Below the pieces are notes generated by a model. It had not been told where the DNA came from and searched no databases. It saw only the letters and a list, made by a program, of their open reading frames with translations. DNA of 7,006 bases from contig JABUUX010000198.1 of NCBI GenBank assembly GCA_021442965.1, positions 1-7,006 of the forward strand. The letters are read 5' to 3'. The DNA comes from Treponema sp. Lineage in GTDB: Bacteria > Spirochaetota > Spirochaetia > Treponematales > Treponemataceae. Made by a program: the position numbers and the translations under genes. Of this stretch, positions 1 to 5,357 are shown one piece after another; position 1 is the stretch's first letter, and each line of letters opens with the position of its first letter.

Positions 1-278
1 GAAAGATCAGATTCTCTTTTATCCTGCTCCTCAATCAGAATCTCCAAAGCTTCTCTCTGTTTTGCCAGTCTATTTTCATCAATATTTTCTGTTACAGGTT
101 TATTCAGTGTAGAAACAGCTGTTGTCTGAACATCTTTCTTAAGAATTTTTGATACTCCTTTGCGGACAAAACCGACATTAATCAGTCCAAGCCAGTCAAA
201 CCACAACAACCCGCCAAGTACCAGAATTACAATTATTATTATGAGAACAATGGATTTCCCTACACCCTTTCCAGCCAT
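1..278 (-). CDS. FlbB-like membrane-anchored flagellar protein (partial, C-terminus off window)
   Basis: The frame is open from an ATG at 278-276 to the window's left edge, giving 92 codons of an unfinished protein. Residues 9-25 are a strongly hydrophobic Ile/Leu/Val membrane segment, followed by an aromatic patch (LLWFDWLGLI, about 24-33), a basic stretch, a Thr/Asn-rich linker, and from about residue 68 a charged helical region (LAKQREALEIL...EEQDKRESDL) that looks like the start of a coiled coil. This architecture, and the WFDWLGLI patch just after the membrane segment, resembles the spirochaete protein FlbB, which in Borrelia is needed to build the periplasmic flagellar collar. That match is from memory of the family. 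The start is supported by a Shine-Dalgarno AGAGGTG at 294-288, 9 nt upstream, which overlaps the hexokinase stop codon (295-293). The 14-bp gap and this overlap imply co-transcription with the hexokinase. Another single-pass coiled-coil protein remains possible. Confidence 0.65.
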   Translation of the reverse strand, partial: MAGKGVGKSIVLIIIIVILVLGGLLWFDWLGLINVGFVRKGVSKILKKDVQTTAVSTLNKPVTENIDENRLAKQREALEILIEEQDKRESDL

Positions 279-292
279 ATTCTATAACACCT

Positions 293-1576
293 CTAAATAA
301 GTCCGCTTATGGCGGCACCTAATGTAATATCATTTTCGCATGAAACTATACGCCAGTAAATACCATTCTGCCTTGTCAGTATTTCATCAAGAAAACCGTA
401 AACACGTTTTTCTATCATCCATGTTTTGAAGAAGGTAGTTCCATTACACAAAATACATATAGGTTTTGAGGCTGTTTTACCCATTCCCGTTTGAATAGCA
501 CATGCTGTAAGAATTGCAGCTCCATAACGGGCAGAACGTTCAACCACTGCATCAAGAACCTGGAACATAATATCCATATCATCTTCTGTACCATTTTCTT
601 TTATTAATTTACCAAGAACATTTTCAGCACTATAAGGTTTATGAAGGAAAGCATCCATTTCTATAAGGGAAAGATTTTCAAGTTTTAAGATTGCTTCATT
701 AACTTTTGCAGAATACAAACCGTCCTCAGCTCCGGTCTTTAATGCATAATATGAAACAGGACCAAGGTAAGCGCCTGAGCAAAGTTTTTCAAGGAAAAAT
801 GTTCCGGGTTTTACTGTTTTTTCATCTACCATTTTATCAAAATCTGAACGGTTTACTCCGGTAAATTTTCCGGATTCACAAACAATAATCTGACGTTTTA
901 CCCCACAACACTGACAGTCTTCCTGAATATATGCCGAGTTTAATCCTGTTCCCAATATCATTCCGATATACGAAGAAACTTCACAGGATGGCATAACCGA
1001 AGCCCCGGCCAAAAGAGCTGCAACTGTATCATTACACAAAGTAATACGTTCAATTTTATTCCAACCTTTTTCTTCAAGTGCTTTTACAAGGCTTTCCCCA
1101 ACTTTTGCACCAACAACTTCAGGAGCCTTAACTTCTTTAGAAAAACCTAAAAGAATACCGTCTCCATCTTCTGTAATAGTCATAGGATATGAAAAACAAA
1201 AACCAATTCTGCTTGCCTTATTTTTCAAATGTTCAAGATTACAAGCTATCTGGTCAAAGAATTCTTTTCTATTCAGTTCTTTTTCAATTCCAGGCATTCT
1301 GGTCTTTTCCATTTCTGAAATAGACGCATTTCCTTCTGAATCAAAAGAAACAAGACATGAACGGAAATTTGTGCCACCCGCATCGATTACAATTACAGAC
1401 TGATTTACAGCTCTCTTTTCTGGAGGCAGACAATAAGTACGTATCATATCCTCATCTGCCTTATTTCCCTTAAGCCCGTTTCTCATATCATCAAGAAGAG
1501 CTTCCGCCACTGATTTTACATCAACATGATTAACAAAATTGTACTTTGCAAGAAAAGATGCTGCTTTTGTATTCAT
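293..1576 (-). CDS. Hexokinase (eukaryote-like family)
   Basis: ATP-dependent sugar kinase that should phosphorylate glucose or related hexoses at C6 in the cytoplasm, feeding glycolysis. The 427-aa protein has the hexokinase motifs in order: phosphate-1 loop DAGGTN (65-70); sugar-binding FSYP (128-131); SK (145-146) in the place of the TK sugar-binding pair; CNDTVAALL (181-189) with the presumed catalytic base Asp183; phosphate-2 GTGLNSAY (209-216); sugar-binding ESGKF with Glu234; and an adenosine-type motif CNGTTFFK near 377-384. It ends with ENDITLGAAISGL. The length fits a single-unit hexokinase (about 440-460 aa) rather than short bacterial glucokinases. The ATG at 1576 has an AGGGA Shine-Dalgarno 8 nt upstream (1589-1585). 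It lies 37 bp downstream of miaA, with an extended -10 in the gap, and 14 bp upstream of the FlbB-like gene. It is unusually cysteine-rich, including a CQCC cluster at 221-224. Sugar specificity cannot be told from sequence. Confidence 0.93.
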   Translation of the reverse strand: MNTKAASFLAKYNFVNHVDVKSVAEALLDDMRNGLKGNKADEDMIRTYCLPPEKRAVNQSVIVIDAGGTNFRSCLVSFDSEGNASISEMEKTRMPGIEKELNRKEFFDQIACNLEHLKNKASRIGFCFSYPMTITEDGDGILLGFSKEVKAPEVVGAKVGESLVKALEEKGWNKIERITLCNDTVAALLAGASVMPSCEVSSYIGMILGTGLNSAYIQEDCQCCGVKRQIIVCESGKFTGVNRSDFDKMVDEKTVKPGTFFLEKLCSGAYLGPVSYYALKTGAEDGLYSAKVNEAILKLENLSLIEMDAFLHKPYSAENVLGKLIKENGTEDDMDIMFQVLDAVVERSARYGAAILTACAIQTGMGKTASKPICILCNGTTFFKTWMIEKRVYGFLDEILTRQNGIYWRIVSCENDITLGAAISGLI

Positions 1577-1597
1577 TTTAATTTTCCCTATACGACT

Positions 1598-1606
1598 ATT
1601 ATAACA
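1598..1606 (-). promoter_or_regulatory. Extended -10 promoter for hexokinase
   Basis: On the minus strand this reads TGTTATAAT, a perfect -10 hexamer (TATAAT, 1603-1598) with the TGn extension. The -35 at 17-bp spacing would be 1626-1621 (TTTTAT), which is poor and lies inside the 3' end of miaA; extended -10 promoters often tolerate a weak -35. A start near 1591 would give a leader of about 15 nt holding only the Shine-Dalgarno. The element would let hexokinase and the FlbB-like gene be transcribed apart from rpoZ-miaA. AT-rich DNA produces chance matches, so this is a good candidate, not a proven promoter. Confidence 0.55.
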
Positions 1607-1613
1607 TATTATT

Positions 1614-2552
1614 TCATAAAATAAAATCAGATATAAGGTCTTTTACCTTCTGTATATCTTTTTCACTTTGAGTGTATGAAATAATATTTTTTATATTCAA
1701 ATCCCTAATATATGTATATTGCTTTTTTGCATATTTACATGAATTATGAACTATCATTTTTTTTATTTCATTTTCATCATTCGAAAGAAAAAACTCTTTG
1801 TAGCCAATTCCCTGCATTCCAGGGTCTTCCTTTAGGGCTCCTTTTGAAATCAAGTCTTCAACCTCAGAAACAAGCCCTGATTCAAACATAGTTTCTACTC
1901 TTTCTTCAATCCGCTTAAAAAGAATATCTCTAGGAGGTTCCAGAACAATTGGAAGGAATCTGAACTTTTCTCTAAAACCCTTATTCTTTGCATAAAAAGA
2001 TCTTGGCTTTCCTGTAATATAAAACACTTCCAAAGCACGTAAAATCCTGTAACAATCATTAGGATGAATAACACTTGCACTTTCCGGATCTTTTTCTTTA
2101 AGCTCTGAATAAAGTTTTTCTTTGCCTTCTAATTCAAGTCTTTCTTTCAGTAACCTTCTGATTGTTTCATCTGACTCAGGGGTTTCAGGAAGTCCCAGTA
2201 AAAAACTCCTTATATAAAAACCGGTTCCTCCCGCTACAACAGGTATTTTTCCCCGACTATATATTTCTTCGCAAATTCTGTCAGCTTGTGTTACAAAATC
2301 TGCTACAGAAAACTGTTTTTTTATATCACATATACTTATTAAATGATGAGGGATTTTTCGGCAAAAGTCAGAATCAGGTTTTGCAGTCCCAATATCCATA
2401 TTTTTATAAACAGCCATAGAATCTGCACTAATTATTTCTGCTTTTCCGTTTAAAATAAAATGACTGCCTTCCTCTGAGAATAACTCAAATGTTAAGGCAG
2501 TCTTTCCTGATGCAGTTGGCGCAAAAATTACAATAACAGGAATCTGATTCAT
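1614..2552 (-). CDS. miaA: tRNA dimethylallyltransferase (tRNA A37 isopentenyltransferase)
   Basis: Transfers the dimethylallyl group of DMAPP to N6 of adenosine 37 in tRNAs that read UNN codons, making i6A, the precursor of ms2i6A. The 312-aa length is typical of bacterial MiaA. Visible family features are the P-loop APTASGKT (11-18); ADSMAVYKNMDIGTAKP (43-59) with the catalytic Asp44; IPHHLI (67-72); GGTGFYI (108-114); HPND (163-166) with the following RILRALEVF helix; MQGIGYKE (246-253); and KKQYTYIRD near 276-284, equivalent to the usual RQxTWFR. The ATG shares its A with the TAA stop of the upstream omega gene (TAATG at 2554-2550), and no good Shine-Dalgarno precedes it, so it is probably translated by re-initiation after rpoZ. 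It is part of the leftward rpoZ-miaA unit. Confidence 0.97.
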   Translation of the reverse strand: MNQIPVIVIFAPTASGKTALTFELFSEEGSHFILNGKAEIISADSMAVYKNMDIGTAKPDSDFCRKIPHHLISICDIKKQFSVADFVTQADRICEEIYSRGKIPVVAGGTGFYIRSFLLGLPETPESDETIRRLLKERLELEGKEKLYSELKEKDPESASVIHPNDCYRILRALEVFYITGKPRSFYAKNKGFREKFRFLPIVLEPPRDILFKRIEERVETMFESGLVSEVEDLISKGALKEDPGMQGIGYKEFFLSNDENEIKKMIVHNSCKYAKKQYTYIRDLNIKNIISYTQSEKDIQKVKDLISDFIL

Positions 2553-2752
2553 TAATTATCTGTATTTTCAACTCTGTATGTTACTTTTTCTCCGAAAAGC
2601 TGCTTGGCTGCTACGCAAACATCTTTTCCGTCATTTTCTTCAATTTCAGGATCATTTACTTTTGCCATCTGATACGCACGGCGGCTTGCGGCTGCAGTGA
2701 TTTCATAAACATTTCCATCAAATTTTACAAGTTCTTCCAAAGGAAAAATCAT
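2552..2752 (-). CDS. rpoZ: DNA-directed RNA polymerase omega subunit
   Basis: Small core-polymerase subunit that helps the beta' subunit fold and join the enzyme. At 66 aa it is shorter than the E. coli protein (91 aa), as I recall for spirochaete homologues. Conserved features are NVYEITAAASRRAYQM (14-29), matching the NRFDLVLVAARRARQM core of omega, and DPEIEENDGKDV (34-45) with AAKQL after it, matching the downstream PEEN...K..V..AL region. Residues 1-13 correspond to the first omega helix. The ATG at 2752 is supported by an AGAGG Shine-Dalgarno at 2765-2761, 8 nt upstream. It is the first gene of the leftward cluster, overlaps the miaA start by one base, and lies downstream of a plausible sigma70-type promoter. 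A TAATG junction of this kind should couple miaA translation to omega. Confidence 0.88.
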   Translation of the reverse strand: MIFPLEELVKFDGNVYEITAAASRRAYQMAKVNDPEIEENDGKDVCVAAKQLFGEKVTYRVENTDN

Positions 2753-2785
2753 CTTTACGACCTCTAAAAAATATTTAATTATGTT

Positions 2786-2814
2786 ATTATATTGATTTTA
2801 TAATGTTTAGTCTA
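2786..2814 (-). promoter_or_regulatory. Promoter for rpoZ-miaA
   Basis: On the minus strand a -35-like TAGACT (2814-2809, 4 of 6 matches to TTGACA) is followed after exactly 17 bp by a perfect TATAAT (2791-2786). A start near 2779 would leave a leader of roughly 27 nt containing the AGAGG Shine-Dalgarno. It faces away from the glyA promoter in the same intergenic region, and the two do not overlap. The surrounding DNA is very AT-rich, so chance matches are possible. Confidence 0.5.
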
Positions 2815-2837
2815 CAAAGTTTTTATAATATAAGCTT

Positions 2838-2866
2838 TTGACCTTTCCTTTCATTTCTTCTATTAT
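2838..2866 (+). promoter_or_regulatory. Promoter for glyA (sigma70-type)
   Basis: TTGACC (2838-2843, 5 of 6 to consensus) and TATTAT (2861-2866, 5 of 6) are separated by an optimal 17 bp. A start near 2873 would give a 26-nt leader with a GAGGA Shine-Dalgarno at 2888-2892. There is no room in that leader for a riboswitch or attenuator, so any control would act at the promoter. Confidence 0.7.
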
Positions 2867-2898
2867 ATTAAAAAATTAATACTCAACGAGGAATAAAA

Positions 2899-4398
2899 AT
2901 GAGTACACCTTTAGAAAATTATCTTGAATCTTGCGGAAACAAACCAAATGCCGCAATGTGTGCATATGTTGCAAACCTTCAGAAAGTTTCAGAAGTAGGT
3001 CCGGATATTGCTGCAAGCATTGTGAACGAACTTGAAAATCAGAGAAGCCACCTTAAACTTGTAGCTTCAGAAAACTATTGTTCGTTAAGCACTCAGGCAG
3101 CCATGGGAAACCTGCTTACAGATAAATATGCCGAAGGATACCCTGAACACCGCTATTACGGTGGGTGTGTTAATATTGATGCTGTTGAAAATACTGCAGC
3201 CCGTGAAGCTGAAAAACTATTCGGAGCTGATTATGCTTATGTCCAGCCACATTCAGGCGCAGATACCAATCTGGTTGCTTATTGGGCAATCCTTTCAGCT
3301 AAAGTTGAGACACCAACTCTTGAAGAACTTGGTGTAAAATCTTTGAATGATCTTACTGCAGAACAGTTTGATGATCTTCGTAAAAAATTTGGTAATCAAC
3401 GCCTTATGGGGCTTGATTATTCTTGCGGCGGACATCTTACACATGGTTATAAAATGAATGTTTCTGCCCGTATGTTCGAAAGCCATCCTTATGGAGTTGA
3501 TAAGGATACAGGACTTTTGGATTACGATCAGATTGAAAAGCAGGCCATGGAAGTTAAGCCTCTTATTCTTCTAACAGGTTTTTCAGCATACCCTCGTAAA
3601 ATAAATTTCCGACGCTTCAGAGAGATTGCAGACAAGTGTGGAGCTGTTCTTATGGTTGATATGGCTCACTTTGCAGGTCTTGTTGCCGGTAAAGTATTTA
3701 CTGATGATTATGACCCTGTAAAATGGGCAGATATTGTTACTACAACAACACATAAAACTTTAAGAGGACCTCGTGGAGCAATGATTCTTTGTAAAAAAGA
3801 ATTTACAGATTATGTAAACAAAGGCTGTCCTATGGTTTTGGGAGGTCCTCTTGGGCACATAATGGCTGCAAAAGCTATAGCATTTAAAGAAGCTAATACA
3901 ACAGAATATCAGACATGGGCACAGAATGTTGTAAAAAATGCGTCAGCGCTTGCAGAAGCTCTAAAAGGATATGGAGTTCCGCTTCAAACAGGAGGAACAG
4001 ATAATCACCTTATGCTTTGTGATGTAACCTGCTATGGTCTTACCGGAAAACAGGCAGAAGCAGCACTCTTTGAATGCGGAATTACAGCAAATGCAAATGC
4101 TCTGCCATACGATAAAAATGGAGCATGGTGGACTAGCGGTGTACGACTTGGAACCCCTGCCCTTACAACACTTGGCATGAATACAGACGATATGAAAGAA
4201 GTTGCTTCAATTGTTGACTTTGTACTTAAAAACACAAAGCCAGGTGTAACAAAAGAAGGAAAACCGGCTAAAGGGAAAATTGAAATTTCTGACGAAACAA
4301 AACAACAGGCAAGAAAACGTGTCAACACTCTCCTTTCTGCTCATGTTTTGTATCCTGAACTGGATTTAGATTTTCTTAAAAAAGAATTCGTAAAATAA
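2899..4398 (+). CDS. glyA: Serine hydroxymethyltransferase, long form
   Basis: PLP enzyme that interconverts serine + tetrahydrofolate and glycine + 5,10-methylene-THF, supplying one-carbon units in the cytoplasm. Visible motifs are LKLVASEN (52-59), YPEHRYYGG (81-89), VQPHSGADTN (115-124), GGHLTHG (177-183), DMAHFAGL (254-261) with the PLP-contacting Asp254 and His257, TTTHKTLRGPRG (282-293) with the Schiff-base Lys286, and SGVRLGTPA (413-421). At 499 aa it is about 80 residues longer than E. coli GlyA (417). The excess is an N-terminal extension before the first motif and an insertion of roughly 35-40 residues at about 134-170, between VQPHSGA and GGHLTHG. I recall the same long form in other treponemes and in chlamydiae, so it is a lineage trait, not an assembly error. 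The ATG at 2899 follows GAGGA by 6 nt. The gene has its own promoter and is followed by a terminator at 4481, so it is probably monocistronic. Confidence 0.97.
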   Translation: MSTPLENYLESCGNKPNAAMCAYVANLQKVSEVGPDIAASIVNELENQRSHLKLVASENYCSLSTQAAMGNLLTDKYAEGYPEHRYYGGCVNIDAVENTAAREAEKLFGADYAYVQPHSGADTNLVAYWAILSAKVETPTLEELGVKSLNDLTAEQFDDLRKKFGNQRLMGLDYSCGGHLTHGYKMNVSARMFESHPYGVDKDTGLLDYDQIEKQAMEVKPLILLTGFSAYPRKINFRRFREIADKCGAVLMVDMAHFAGLVAGKVFTDDYDPVKWADIVTTTTHKTLRGPRGAMILCKKEFTDYVNKGCPMVLGGPLGHIMAAKAIAFKEANTTEYQTWAQNVVKNASALAEALKGYGVPLQTGGTDNHLMLCDVTCYGLTGKQAEAALFECGITANANALPYDKNGAWWTSGVRLGTPALTTLGMNTDDMKEVASIVDFVLKNTKPGVTKEGKPAKGKIEISDETKQQARKRVNTLLSAHVLYPELDLDFLKKEFVK

Positions 4399-4410
4399 TT
4401 ATTTATGGAG

Positions 4411-4436
4411 TCTTTAAAAATTGCAATTTTTAGAGA
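4411..4436. repeat. AT-rich palindrome downstream of glyA
   Basis: Positions 4415-4432 read TAAAAATTGCAATTTTTA, which is identical to its own reverse complement (18 bp). The symmetry extends through TCTT on the left and GAGA on the right with a single mismatch that would be a G-U wobble in RNA, giving 26 bp in all. It starts 13 nt after the glyA stop and 45 nt before the intrinsic terminator. It has no central loop and no adjacent T-run, so it does not look like a standard terminator. It could be a protein-binding site, an mRNA 3' stability element, or chance in AT-rich DNA. Confidence 0.5.
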
Positions 4437-4480
4437 TGACCTTTATAACGACAGATTTCTTTTTTGATTAAATTTGTAAT

Positions 4481-4513
4481 AGGCTGATTCATAATTTAGA
4501 ATCAGCCTTTTTT
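4481..4513 (+). terminator. Intrinsic terminator of glyA
   Basis: A perfect 10-bp stem AGGCTGATTC (4481-4490) / GAATCAGCCT (4499-4508) encloses an 8-nt loop and runs straight into six T residues (4508-4513). It lies 82 nt past the glyA stop and before the next gene, which fits rho-independent termination of glyA. The opposite strand lacks a T-run after the stem, so it should work only rightwards. Confidence 0.9.
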
Positions 4514-4519
4514 ATAAAA

Positions 4520-4554
4520 TTATTAACGCCATTGTTGCGTTCTATACATAAAAT
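4520..4554 (+). promoter_or_regulatory. Weak candidate promoter for the histidine phosphatase gene
   Basis: Because a terminator ends at 4513, the phosphatase gene at 4572 needs its own promoter in this short gap. The best -10 candidates are TATACA (4543-4548) or TAAAAT (4549-4554). The -35 for the first would be TTATTA (4520-4525), only 3 of 6 to consensus. A short inverted repeat, AACGC (4525-4529) and GCGTT (4537-4541) around a 7-nt loop, lies in the spacer and could be an operator half-site pair. None of these matches is strong. Confidence 0.25.
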
Positions 4555-4571
4555 TTTTAAGGACACTTTTT

Positions 4572-5354
4572 ATGAGACTGATTTTTATACGTCATGGAGA
4601 TCCAGATTACAAAAATGATTCACTTACAGAAAAAGGAAATCGAGAAGTTTCACTCCTTACAGAGCGTGTTTGTAAATGGAAAAACATTACAGCTTTTTAC
4701 ACTTCACCATTAGGTAGAGCTCAAAATACAATTGCTCCAAGTCTTACCAAACTTGGACGAACACAAATTACAAAAGACTGGCTGCAGGAATTTCATTATT
4801 CGGTTAAAGATCCTTTTACAGGAGAAAACAGACTTATGTGGGATTTAAAGCCTTCATATTTTTGTTCAAAACCTGATTTTTTTAATAAAGACAAATGGTA
4901 TAAAACAAAATTCATTAAATCTGGAAATGGAAAAAATTATTACGATATGGTTTGCAACGGTATAGACGAAATACTTTCTGAATACGGTTATAAAAGAAAA
5001 GGTCTTTATTATAAAGTTTCAAACCAGAGAACTCTTGGATCCCTCAATCCAGAGATTAAGAAATATCAATTAATTTCAGAAAAACATCAGGATGAAAATT
5101 ATACCCTAGTTTTTACATGTCACCTTGGAGTAATGTTTGCTATTATTTCTCACCTTATAAATATTTCTCCAATGCAACTATGGCAAGGATTTTATGTTCC
5201 ACCGACATCTGTAACAATAATAAATTCAGAAGAAGTTGAAAACGAAACTGCTTGGTTTAGAGTAGAAAGACTTGGAGACACTCAGCATCTTACAAAAGGT
5301 GGAGAACCAATTTCTTCAAGCGGTTATTTTACAGACCTTTTAAATGAGGTTTAA
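4572..5354 (+). CDS. Histidine phosphatase superfamily protein (phosphoglycerate mutase-like), substrate unknown
   Basis: A 260-aa cytoplasmic protein with no signal peptide. It has the RHG signature at 7-9 (His8 is the expected phospho-accepting residue, Arg7 its neighbour), a second phosphate-pocket arginine in TSPLGRA (44-50, Arg49), an acidic candidate in LQEF (Glu73), and the second catalytic histidine in TCHLG (182-186, His184). The core is therefore intact and the protein is probably an active phosphatase or mutase. Between the catalytic halves is a large cap region (about 74-175) with an aromatic WDLKPSYF stretch (90-97). Later PPTSVTII (210-217) and the FRVERLGDTQHL strand end (229-240) look like a conserved subfamily of unknown substrate found in anaerobes; that subfamily link is from memory. 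The layout differs from glycolytic dPGM, so I do not call it gpmA. AAGGA (4559-4563) lies 8 nt before the ATG. It converges with sbcC, with 3 bp between the stops. Confidence 0.85.
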   Translation: MRLIFIRHGDPDYKNDSLTEKGNREVSLLTERVCKWKNITAFYTSPLGRAQNTIAPSLTKLGRTQITKDWLQEFHYSVKDPFTGENRLMWDLKPSYFCSKPDFFNKDKWYKTKFIKSGNGKNYYDMVCNGIDEILSEYGYKRKGLYYKVSNQRTLGSLNPEIKKYQLISEKHQDENYTLVFTCHLGVMFAIISHLINISPMQLWQGFYVPPTSVTIINSEEVENETAWFRVERLGDTQHLTKGGEPISSSGYFTDLLNEV

Positions 5355-5357
5355 TTA

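Noticed and set aside
1895..2419. Other reading frames open over miaA (minus 1895-2080; plus 2162-2419)
   Set aside because: They overlap well-supported miaA motifs, show no family features, and have no convincing ribosome site.
2867..2898. Riboswitch or attenuator in the glyA leader
   Set aside because: Glycine or folate-type riboswitches are plausible for glyA, but the inferred leader is only about 26 nt and has no structured element.
3128..3486. Short open frames inside glyA (plus 3128-3337; minus 3295-3486)
   Set aside because: They are shadows of the glyA coding sequence with low-complexity composition and no recognisable domain.
4032..4328. 98-codon minus-strand open frame over the glyA 3' end
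   Set aside because: It lies entirely antisense to conserved SHMT codons and has no homology features I recognise; its Ser/Phe/Pro-rich content is typical of a reverse-strand shadow.
4411..4465. Palindrome plus the T-run at 4458-4465 as a first glyA terminator
   Set aside because: The stem is almost purely A-U with no loop, and the T-run starts over 20 nt after it, so it does not fit a rho-independent terminator; the 4481-4513 hairpin does.
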